Below the pieces are notes generated by a model. That model saw only the letters and a program-made list of their open reading frames with translations. It did no database searches and was not told the DNA's origin. A program made the position numbers and the translations under genes. Below are positions 53,614 to 59,990 of a stretch of 59,990 nt of DNA, in pieces (the stretch's first letter is position 1; each line of letters opens with the position of its first letter). The DNA is from Firmicutes bacterium HGW-Firmicutes-2 (GTDB lineage Bacteria > Bacillota > Clostridia > Lachnospirales > Vallitaleaceae). The stretch lies in NCBI GenBank assembly GCA_002841495.1, contig PGZV01000012.1:1-59990 (forward strand). Direction: 5' to 3'.

Positions 53614-54522
53614 ATGTTTAGCATAGATGATTTAAAAGGTGTGATTCCACCGATTATCACGCCGGTAGATGAAAATGAAAAGGTGGATGATGAAGGGCTT
53701 AAGAGGGTCATTGACTATGTTCTTGAAGGCGGCGTCCATGGTATTTTTGTTCTTGGAAGCAATGGTGAGTTCTATGCCCTTAATGAAGCCAGTCAGAAAA
53801 AAGCAGTTGAGATTACCGTAGCCCATGTAGGCAAGCGGGTACCGGTTTACGCCGGAATAGGCGCAATCACCACCAGTGCTTGTATAAAAACAGCCCAAAT
53901 GGCTGAAGCAGCAGGTGCAGATGCGGTCACTTTACTGACGCCTATGTTTATCAATCCTAATGAAGAAGAGATGTTGCATCATTTTAAAGCCGTAGCAGAC
54001 GCTATCAAAATACCGGTGATCTTATATAACAATCCCGGGAAAACTACTAACAATATTTCTCCAGCCTTACTTAGAAAGCTGGCTCAAGTAGAAAATATTA
54101 TTGGCGTAAAGAATACATCTTTAGATTTTGCACAGACCATTGAATACATAAGAGTAACGGAAGACATTTCAAGCTTTAAGGTTCTAAGCGGAACAGATTA
54201 TTATATCTATGGCACTTTAGCATATGGTGGTGTGGGATGCGTTGCCGGTACCGCTAATGTGGCACCTAAACTGGTCGTATCCATCTATGAGAAATATATG
54301 GCCGGCGATTTAAAAGGGGCCATGGAAGATCAATACAAGCTTATACCTCTAAGAAACACTTATAGCTATGGCAGCTTTCCCGTTGTGATGAAAGATTGTA
54401 TGAACCTGCTAGGTCTAAAGGTGGGTCATCCTATTAAGCCTATAGACCATTGTAGTGAAAGTAGAATAAATGACATAAGAAAGGTACTTGTGGATTTGGA
54501 CTTGATTGAACCCTCGATTTGA
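53614..54522 (+). CDS. DapA/NAL-family class I lyase, probable 5-keto-4-deoxyglucarate aldolase
   Basis: TIM-barrel Schiff-base enzyme of the dihydrodipicolinate synthase/N-acetylneuraminate lyase family, 302 residues. K166 in GVKNTS is the pyruvate-binding lysine, Y138 in ILYNNPGKT the proton-shuttle tyrosine, and GSNGE (48-52) the substrate loop. In this operon it would split 5-keto-4-deoxyglucarate into pyruvate and tartronate semialdehyde, the step GarL performs elsewhere. Alternatives are 5-keto-4-deoxyglucarate dehydratase (decarboxylating) or an unrelated 2-keto acid aldolase. The nearby reductase and kinase favour the aldolase. AAGGAGG precedes the ATG; the next gene's ribosome-binding site overlaps its stop. 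Confidence 0.75.
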   Translation: MFSIDDLKGVIPPIITPVDENEKVDDEGLKRVIDYVLEGGVHGIFVLGSNGEFYALNEASQKKAVEITVAHVGKRVPVYAGIGAITTSACIKTAQMAEAAGADAVTLLTPMFINPNEEEMLHHFKAVADAIKIPVILYNNPGKTTNNISPALLRKLAQVENIIGVKNTSLDFAQTIEYIRVTEDISSFKVLSGTDYYIYGTLAYGGVGCVAGTANVAPKLVVSIYEKYMAGDLKGAMEDQYKLIPLRNTYSYGSFPVVMKDCMNLLGLKVGHPIKPIDHCSESRINDIRKVLVDLDLIEPSI

Positions 54523-54536
54523 AAGGTGATAGATGG

Positions 54537-55784
54537 ATGAAAACAATGAGAGAAGATGGTAATACAATTATAGGGAGCGCCATAGAAGCCGTATTACCGG
54601 AAGCGGCCGTAATCAAAGCCCTTGAAAATAGGAAATTCTCAGGAAAAGTTGTGGTAATCGCCATTGGAAAAGCAGCATGGAACATGGCAAAAGCAACACA
54701 ACAAACTTTAAATCAGCAAATAGATGCAGGTCTTGTCATCACCAAATACGAGCATGCAAGAGGACCCATTGACGGTTTTGAGATTGTTGAAGCGGGGCAC
54801 CCAATTCCGGATGAAAATTCAGTATTAGGTGCTTCAAAGGCCATCGCATTGGTCGAAGATCTGACCGAAGAAGACCATGTTATTTTCCTTGTATCCGGTG
54901 GTGGTTCAGCCCTTTTTGAAAAGCCAATGCCCGGTATTATGTTAGAAGACATCATGGATATAACGGAGCAACTCTTAGGATGTGGCGCTGATATAGTCGA
55001 GATTAACACGGTCAGAAAGCATCTATCAGGGGTGAAGGGGGGCAAATTCGCCCTACATTGTAAAAAAGCATCTATTTTTGCCATAGTCCTATCTGATGTT
55101 ATTGGTGATCGATTAGATGCCATCGCTTCAGGACCGGCTTATCCGGATGGATCCACCTCTGAAGAAGCCCTTAAAATCATTAAGAAGTATGATTTGACGG
55201 TTACAGATGAGATGTTAAAGGTTCTAAGCATCGAAACACCGAAAGAAATAACCAACTGTGAAACGGTGATAACCGGTAGTGTCAGCGCCTTATGTGACGC
55301 TGCGTCTGAATCGGCAAAAGCTTTGGGTTATCAGCCGATTATACTATCTTCCACGTTGGACTGCGAAGCCAAGGAAGCAGGTAAGTTTTTAGCCGCCATA
55401 GCACGAGAAATACATAGTCATAAAACCCATCACAAAAAACCAATCGCCATGATTGTAGGTGGTGAAACGGTGGTAAGAATTATCGGCAAAGGTATGGGCG
55501 GACGCAATCAGGAACTGGCTTTATCAGCAGCCCTTGGCATTGAAGGTCTTGATGGTACCTTGATTTTTTCTGTCGGTTCAGATGGAACGGATGGTCCTAC
55601 AGATGCTGCCGGGGGTATGGTGGACGGCACCACTGCGATGAAGATCAGAGCAACCGGCATAGAACCGGAAGTCTATTTGGATAACAACGATTCTTACCAT
55701 GCACTTCAAGCCAGTGGCGATCTCATTATGACCGGTTCTACCGGTACCAACGTGAATGATCTCATCGTTCTGCTGTGTAAATAA
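54537..55784 (+). CDS. Glycerate 2-kinase (GckA/MOFRL family)
   Basis: Phosphorylates D-glycerate to 2-phosphoglycerate, delivering the pathway product to glycolysis. The 415-residue protein belongs to the DUF4147/MOFRL type, unlike GarK. Motifs are VSGGGSALFEKP near 115, a central LSDVIGDRLDAIASGPAYPD, and the C-terminal MOFRL segment GGETVVRIIGKGMGGRNQE with GSDGTDGPTDAAGG. Older databases call relatives hydroxypyruvate reductase (TtuD). ATG 54537 is supported by AAAGGTGAT (54522-54530); the in-frame ATG 54519 overlaps the previous stop. Confidence 0.88.
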   Translation: MKTMREDGNTIIGSAIEAVLPEAAVIKALENRKFSGKVVVIAIGKAAWNMAKATQQTLNQQIDAGLVITKYEHARGPIDGFEIVEAGHPIPDENSVLGASKAIALVEDLTEEDHVIFLVSGGGSALFEKPMPGIMLEDIMDITEQLLGCGADIVEINTVRKHLSGVKGGKFALHCKKASIFAIVLSDVIGDRLDAIASGPAYPDGSTSEEALKIIKKYDLTVTDEMLKVLSIETPKEITNCETVITGSVSALCDAASESAKALGYQPIILSSTLDCEAKEAGKFLAAIAREIHSHKTHHKKPIAMIVGGETVVRIIGKGMGGRNQELALSAALGIEGLDGTLIFSVGSDGTDGPTDAAGGMVDGTTAMKIRATGIEPEVYLDNNDSYHALQASGDLIMTGSTGTNVNDLIVLLCK

Positions 55785-55847
55785 GTAATAGACAGACAAG
55801 TAATTAGAAACATTTAGAAACATATTTGCATAAAGAAAGGCATCTCT

Positions 55848-56195
55848 ATGAAATGGATTAGACAGATTATCATATTGCTACTAATGGTGGTACTGGGTGA
55901 GATTCTTAATAAAGTTTTTAAGATACCCATACCAGGCAACATCATGGGTATGATACTGATGCTACTGGCCCTACAAACCGGTCTCGTCAAATTAGATCAA
56001 GTTGAAGGGATTAGCAAATTTCTATTGAATCATCTTGCCATCTTGTTTATACCGGCAGGCGTTGGTTTGCTAGCTGTAACAGGCATGCTAAAAGAAAGTT
56101 GGCATATACTGGTTTTTATAGCCGTTGTTACAACGATTCTGGTCATGGTGATGACGGCATACGTGGTTCATGCTCTTAGGAGGTGGATGACATAG
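55848..56195 (+). CDS. lrgA: CidA/LrgA family protein (holin-like)
   Basis: A 115-residue membrane protein with four hydrophobic segments. The MVVLGEILNKVFKIPIPGNIMGMILM stretch is the LrgA/CidA signature. Such proteins pair with LrgB/CidB; roles include murein hydrolase control and, in some bacteria and plastids, pyruvate or glycolate transport. Given the pyruvate-yielding island upstream and a 2-oxoacid oxidoreductase downstream, a metabolite transport role is possible. AAAGGCAT precedes the ATG. The start region of lrgB overlaps its end. Confidence 0.85.
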   Translation: MKWIRQIIILLLMVVLGEILNKVFKIPIPGNIMGMILMLLALQTGLVKLDQVEGISKFLLNHLAILFIPAGVGLLAVTGMLKESWHILVFIAVVTTILVMVMTAYVVHALRRWMT

Positions 56196-56890
56196 ATGTC
56201 CTACTAACAACACCCATTTTTTGGGTACTTATTTCCTTAATGGCCTTTGAAATCGGCATTTGGATTAATAAGAAAGCGAAAATATCCTTACTGAATCCTC
56301 TGTTAATTGCCATCATTCTGGTTATCCTTATACTGACATTTCTAAACATTGATCTCGAAACCTATAACCAAGGTGGGCAAATCATAAGCTTTTTCCTAGG
56401 ACCGGCAACGGTTGCTTTGGCCGTTCCACTTTATAAGAATAGAGCCTTACTTAAAACAAATGGCATACCCATACTAGCAGGCATAACCGTCGGCTCCTTC
56501 GTGAGCATTCTATCGGTCATTCTACTGTCAAAGTTATTTGATATTGAGCATATACTGGGCCTATCTCTGGTGCCCAAGTCTATAACAACACCCATTGGGA
56601 TAGAAGTATCTAAGCAGATTGGCGGTATACCGGAGATTACCGTAGCGGCCATTGTCATGACCGGTATTACCGGTGCCATCATAGCCAAACTTGTATTTAA
56701 AGTATTACGACTTAAGGATTCTGTAGCCATCGGCGTGGCCATTGGCACATCAGCCCATGCCCTTGGAACAGGTGAAGCCATAAAAATGGGTGAAGTAGAA
56801 GGTGCCATGAGTGGCTTATCCATAGGCATAGCCGGATTGGTAACGGTCATATTGGCGCCCTTGGTGATTCGAATGCTAAGTTATTTTTAA
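56183..56890 (+). CDS. lrgB: LrgB/CidB family membrane protein
   Basis: A 235-residue protein with about seven hydrophobic segments, of the LrgB family (FEIGIWINKK, NPLLIAIILVI, FFLGPATVALAVPLYKN, the SLVPKSITTPIGIEVSKQIGG stretch near 135). It works with LrgA. The start is odd: the only canonical in-frame codon near the expected N-terminus is GTG 56183, which overlaps the strong AGGAGG (56178-56183). The next in-frame ATG (about 56240) would remove the first membrane segment. Translation may be coupled to the lrgA stop at 56193-56195. Confidence 0.85.
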   Translation: MDDIDVLLTTPIFWVLISLMAFEIGIWINKKAKISLLNPLLIAIILVILILTFLNIDLETYNQGGQIISFFLGPATVALAVPLYKNRALLKTNGIPILAGITVGSFVSILSVILLSKLFDIEHILGLSLVPKSITTPIGIEVSKQIGGIPEITVAAIVMTGITGAIIAKLVFKVLRLKDSVAIGVAIGTSAHALGTGEAIKMGEVEGAMSGLSIGIAGLVTVILAPLVIRMLSYF

Positions 56891-56954
56891 AATTTTAAGA
56901 GTGCTATAAGCGTGATTTCGTCACATATTTATTGTTTAAATGCCATCATAGAAA

Positions 56955-56986
56955 AAAGAAGCAGCCATTAACTTGGCGGCTTCTTT
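56955..56986. terminator. Bidirectional terminator between lrgB and korB
   Basis: AAAGAAGC (56955-56962) pairs with GCTTCTTT (56979-56986), with an inner GCCA/TGGC. A and T runs flank it, so both convergent transcripts can end here. Confidence 0.8.
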
Positions 56987-56992
56987 CTTGTT

Positions 56993-57850
56993 TTATGCTT
57001 CTATTTTCAGTAGAGCGTTAACTTTGTTGATGTCTCTTTTACGCTGAACAATCGGTGTAGCATCTTGTTGATATAACCAGGTACGATTGTTGAAAGAGAC
57101 TTTGTTTTTATTTTGGTAGATCACACCTAAGGCGAATTTCTCTGTGTCTAGGGCTTTTTTCATAGCGGATTCAAAATCACTTGAGTCATAACCTTCTTCA
57201 AGTGGATAACTATGTTCTTTATACCACTTAAAGGTATTGATCTTATTAAAAGTAACGCAGGGATGAAGAACATCAACGAGGGCATAGCCTTCATGATCAA
57301 AAGCGGCCTTTAGTATTTTCTTAAGTCCCTCCATGTCACCGGAGAAGGCTCTGGCAACAAAAGTGGCGCCAAGGGTCATAGCAACAGGTAAAGGATTGAT
57401 GGGGTCGTTGATGACACCGTTGACTTGGACAGGGGTCTTGAATTCTAAGGGACTGGTCGGTGCTGCTTGTCCTTTTGTCAAACCATAGACCATGTTGTCA
57501 TGGACGATGTGGACAATATCCGGATTACGCCTAATATTGTGGATAAAATGGTTACCGCCTTCACCATACATATCCCCGTCACCGCCTTCTGCAATGACTG
57601 TTAGGTGTGGGTTGGCTGCTTTTATAGCGACGGCTACCGGTAGACCTCTACCGTGGAGACCGTTGAAATAATTGGTATTAATGTATTGGGGCATTTTAGC
57701 CGCTTGACCGATACCGGAGGCCATGACCACTTGGGTTGGATTTAAATCCATTTCTTGCAGGGTTTCTATTAAGACCTTACGGATAGAGAAATTCCCACAA
57801 CCGGGGCACCATGCTATATCTGTTGATTTATCCATTTCAAAATGTTTCAT
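56993..57850 (-). CDS. korB: 2-oxoacid:ferredoxin oxidoreductase, beta subunit
   Basis: TPP-binding subunit, 285 residues, of a two-gene 2-oxoacid (most likely 2-oxoglutarate) ferredoxin oxidoreductase. CPGCGNFSIRK (about 15-25) supplies cluster cysteines, and GGDGDMYGEGGNH followed by DNMVYGLTKGQ is the TPP/Mg motif. C-terminal HPCVTFNK holds another conserved Cys. AGGAGG inside the end of korA is its ribosome-binding site, and only two bases separate the genes. It makes or uses acyl-CoA, CO2 and reduced ferredoxin, typical of anaerobes. Pyruvate or branched 2-oxoacids cannot be excluded. Confidence 0.9.
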   Translation of the reverse strand: MKHFEMDKSTDIAWCPGCGNFSIRKVLIETLQEMDLNPTQVVMASGIGQAAKMPQYINTNYFNGLHGRGLPVAVAIKAANPHLTVIAEGGDGDMYGEGGNHFIHNIRRNPDIVHIVHDNMVYGLTKGQAAPTSPLEFKTPVQVNGVINDPINPLPVAMTLGATFVARAFSGDMEGLKKILKAAFDHEGYALVDVLHPCVTFNKINTFKWYKEHSYPLEEGYDSSDFESAMKKALDTEKFALGVIYQNKNKVSFNNRTWLYQQDATPIVQRKRDINKVNALLKIEA

Positions 57851-57852
57851 GA

Positions 57853-59538
57853 TTATACCTCCTTCATATAGGCAACGACTTCTTCAATAGAAAAAGGTTC
57901 GCCATTGTATTTTAATAGATTTTGACTCACGGTAACACCAAGTTCTAATAAAAGAATTTTGGAGAATTGAGCCGATGCATTGTTCTCGACATTGATGATG
58001 GTATCTGCTTGATCAAAATATTTTTTAATATCTTGATGGAGTGGGAAAGGTTGCTTTATATATAAATAAGCGGTTTCACCATCACCGTACTGGTCCACGT
58101 ATTCTTTGAGAACACCATAAGTAGAGCCCCATCCGACAATGAGCTTCTTATAAGACTCTGGGCCAATCAATTCAGGGTACTGATAGTCTGCCATAAGTAA
58201 GTCTTTTTTAGATAAACGTTTTTCATTCATTTGAATCCTAACATCAAAAGATTCTGTAATGGTACCTTCTTCAACATGTTCATCACTGTCACACTTAACC
58301 AGTCCGTCGCCAAAACCCGGAATGGATCTAGGAGAAAGACCATCTTCTGTTATGGTATATCTTTTATAATCTTCTGTGCTTTTAACAATCGAAGATTCCA
58401 GGTATTTTGCATCCAGTTCAAAAGGTGCCATCTGGAATTTGGAGTCTACTAGGAATTGATCGGTTAATAAAAAAGTAGGCACTTGATATTTGTCAGCAAA
58501 GTAGAAGGCTTTTTGAGCCAATTCTACAGCATCTCTCATATGTCCGGGTGAAAAAATCATACGGGGGAATTCACCATGACCGGCATAGACAGCTAAGTTA
58601 AGGTCTTCCTGAGCGGTTCTTGTAGGTAAACCTGTACCAGGTCCTGGTCTTTGTGCGATATGGGTAACACATGGTGTTTCTGTAATACCGGATAAACTCA
58701 CGGCTTCTTCCATAAGTGCAAACCCACCACCGGAGGTCGTGGTCAAAGCTCTAGCACCGGCATACCAAGCGCCAATGTTCATGTTAAGGGCTGCGATCTC
58801 ATCTTCAGCTTGTTCTACAAAAATACCGAAATCATTGGATTTACCAGCCAAATAGGTGAGTAAACCGGTACCCGGGGACATAGGATAAGCCGATATAAAA
58901 TTGCAACCACCACCAAGGGCGCCAATACCTAGAGCTTCATTACCGGAGAGTACCATAAGGGGCTCATCTTCTCGGTTTTGCAAATCATGATGCTCTTGAT
59001 AAGCCTGTCCCAGTTCATAACCGGTCTTAAAGGCTTCAATATTACCATCTAAAATCTTATCTTTTTTGTGTGAAAATCGCTCATTAATTAAAGCATGACA
59101 GTGATCTTGATCTAGTGCCAGCATACCGGCAATATGACCAAATAGTACAGTATTACCAAAAAGAACACTTCCTGCTTCAGTCGCATAATCATTCAGTGTA
59201 AAAGGCACAAAAGTACCAACCAATTGGTCCCGTTCTTCATCACTTAAAAAATCTTCTTCACCAAAAATCTTGGAATCATCAGAAACTCTTTTAGTAACAC
59301 GATAAAAACTATGGTTGTTGAGCAGATAGAGGAAATCAATATGGGACCGATAAGTAGCAACAGGGGTGTTACTCACGCGGATTTCTAAAGTATTGTTACC
59401 GCCTCTTACGCGGCTCATGACTTCTTGAGTAGCAAATACATAATATGATTTTGAAATGGCCTTAACCAAAAAATCTTCTAAGGTTTGAAGGCCTTGTCCG
59501 GCTTCACCGGATAAAACGATTGAAAGTTCTTGTTTCAT
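57853..59538 (-). CDS. korA: 2-oxoacid:ferredoxin oxidoreductase, fused gamma-alpha subunit
   Basis: A 561-residue subunit. The gamma domain comes first (SGEAGQGLQTLEDFL near the N-terminus, about 1-185) and is fused to the alpha domain (GNEALGIGALGGGCNFISAYPMSPGT from about 200, then the TTSGGGFALMEEA stretch). This is the KorA layout. ATG 59538 has AGGAGGTAC upstream, so the in-frame start at 59574 is rejected. A good minus-strand promoter lies about 110 bases upstream. No ferredoxin-like delta subunit is encoded nearby. Confidence 0.9.
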   Translation of the reverse strand: MKQELSIVLSGEAGQGLQTLEDFLVKAISKSYYVFATQEVMSRVRGGNNTLEIRVSNTPVATYRSHIDFLYLLNNHSFYRVTKRVSDDSKIFGEEDFLSDEERDQLVGTFVPFTLNDYATEAGSVLFGNTVLFGHIAGMLALDQDHCHALINERFSHKKDKILDGNIEAFKTGYELGQAYQEHHDLQNREDEPLMVLSGNEALGIGALGGGCNFISAYPMSPGTGLLTYLAGKSNDFGIFVEQAEDEIAALNMNIGAWYAGARALTTTSGGGFALMEEAVSLSGITETPCVTHIAQRPGPGTGLPTRTAQEDLNLAVYAGHGEFPRMIFSPGHMRDAVELAQKAFYFADKYQVPTFLLTDQFLVDSKFQMAPFELDAKYLESSIVKSTEDYKRYTITEDGLSPRSIPGFGDGLVKCDSDEHVEEGTITESFDVRIQMNEKRLSKKDLLMADYQYPELIGPESYKKLIVGWGSTYGVLKEYVDQYGDGETAYLYIKQPFPLHQDIKKYFDQADTIINVENNASAQFSKILLLELGVTVSQNLLKYNGEPFSIEEVVAYMKEV

Positions 59539-59646
59539 TCTCGTACCTCCTAAAGTAAAATATTGTCCGACCACGTCAAGTCGAAAGATTATTGATGAAT
59601 CCGGTTAAAATATATAGTAAATGAAATTAATTATCAGTTAATTACA

Positions 59647-59675
59647 ATTATAGTCGAGCACGATTGGAAATGCAA
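59647..59675 (-). promoter_or_regulatory. Promoter of korAB
   Basis: On the minus strand TTGCAT (59670-59675), 17 bases, TATAAT (59647-59652). Confidence 0.75.
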
Positions 59676-59771
59676 CCCATTAGAAAAAGAAAAAGTTTTA
59701 GTGTTATTATGATTTTCATGGAACCCCTCTAAAAAACACATTTGTATCTTGAGTTGTATTCAATAGCACAT

Positions 59772-59807
59772 AAAAAAGGCCTCAAAGCTCATAATCACTT
59801 TGAGACC
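59772..59807 (-). terminator. Minus-strand terminator left of the second structured element
   Basis: On the minus strand GGTCTCAAAG (59807-59798) pairs with CTTTGAGGCC (59787-59778) with one mismatch, then six T (59777-59772). It ends a transcript arriving from the right, that is, from the structured element or a gene beyond the window. Confidence 0.75.
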
Positions 59808-59868
59808 CATTAATAACTTGTTTTTGTTATTGGAATACGACTAGATTTTGACAGAAAACCATAATTAT

Positions 59869-59990
59869 AGCCAAAATCGACCATGAAGTTCCTGGAATCA
59901 GGTCTGTATGGTGAGGCTCATAAGAAAGTAACCTCATGCATCATGTCAGTCTTCAAGACATGATGCTAGAATGAAAACTTTCTTATGAAA
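59869..59990. ncRNA. Structured RNA-like repeat element, copy 2 (cut by the window edge)
   Basis: It opens with AGCCAAAATCGACCATGAAG, matching 10117-10136 at all but one base, and goes on in step through TTCCTGGAA and GTATGGTGAGGCT. It then gains a nested hairpin that copy 1 lacks: CATAAGAAAGT (about 59929) pairs with ACTTTCTTATG (about 59977), enclosing GCATCATGTC/GACATGATGC. Copy 1 joins GAGGCT directly to ACTTTCTTATGAAA, so the difference is a clean loss or gain of one helix. The right half lies outside the window. Confidence 0.5.

Larger units (their letters stand above)
59539..59868. other. korA upstream region
   Basis: This 330-base stretch holds the korA leader, its minus-strand promoter, an AT-rich inverted repeat (AATTAA and TTAATT, near 59626-59644) close to the expected transcription start, and, further right, a minus-strand terminator. 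Nothing coding is visible. Confidence 0.5.

Noticed and set aside
1-59990. CRISPR arrays, tRNA or rRNA genes, insertion sequences, toxin-antitoxin or phage genes
   Set aside because: I looked for regularly spaced repeats, cloverleaf segments and transposase- or phage-type proteins and found none that could be supported.

Overview
The window reads as chromosome from a low-GC, Gram-positive, strictly anaerobic member of the Clostridia (a Lachnospirales/Vallitalea-like organism is my best guess, from gene content only). Supporting signs are strong AGGAGG ribosome-binding sites with some GTG/TTG starts, a flavodiiron protein, a ferredoxin-dependent 2-oxoacid oxidoreductase, a DUF342/FapA protein, the carboxyspermidine route to spermidine, a CdaR regulator and tripartite carboxylate transporters. 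I see no rRNA, tRNA, CRISPR array, insertion sequence or prophage.

Layout. 1-9.9 kb: uridine kinase, L-lactate dehydrogenase, a GH13 alpha-glucosidase-type enzyme, a split chromate transporter pair, a FapA-like protein, IlvD and, convergent, AzlCD. 10-20 kb: a structured repeat or RNA-like element (10117-10274), a phosphohexomutase, a flavodiiron protein, small poorly known genes (a membrane-anchored lysozyme-like protein with a suspicious frame at an A8 run, a macro-domain protein, a zinc-ribbon membrane protein, an SH3 lipoprotein, a NYN nuclease-like protein) and a chemoreceptor. 20-31 kb: a TruA-like protein, exonuclease III, arginine decarboxylase with carboxyspermidine dehydrogenase and decarboxylase, the ZnuABC zinc importer behind a perfect 7-1-7 Fur-family palindrome, and an ABC-F protein. 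30.8-37.8 kb: a fatty acid desaturase whose promoter spacer holds a Fur-type operator, an AEC transporter, and a TetR-controlled RND pump with its adaptor.

37.9-55.8 kb is a large sugar-acid catabolic island in two parts. Part one has a TRAP transporter, a zinc MDR dehydrogenase, a KduD-type SDR, a GntR/FadR regulator and a ManD/RspA-type dehydratase, as expected for uptake of a hexonate or uronate and its conversion to 2-keto-3-deoxygluconate. Part two has CdaR, tartronate semialdehyde reductase, glucarate dehydratase, a TctCBA transporter, galactarate dehydratase, a DapA-family lyase and glycerate 2-kinase. Together these would convert glucarate and galactarate to pyruvate and 2-phosphoglycerate. 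The usual class II aldolase GarL is absent, and the DapA-family protein sits in its place. A repeated CTTGTATG-type motif lies upstream of or inside part one and marks a likely GntR regulon.

55.8-60 kb: an LrgAB pair, convergent KorAB (2-oxoacid:ferredoxin oxidoreductase), and at the right edge a second, truncated copy (59869 onward) of the structured element seen at 10.1 kb. That element pair, the GntR and Fur-family operator patterns, the GarL replacement and a family of small palindromic intergenic repeats are the most interesting signals.
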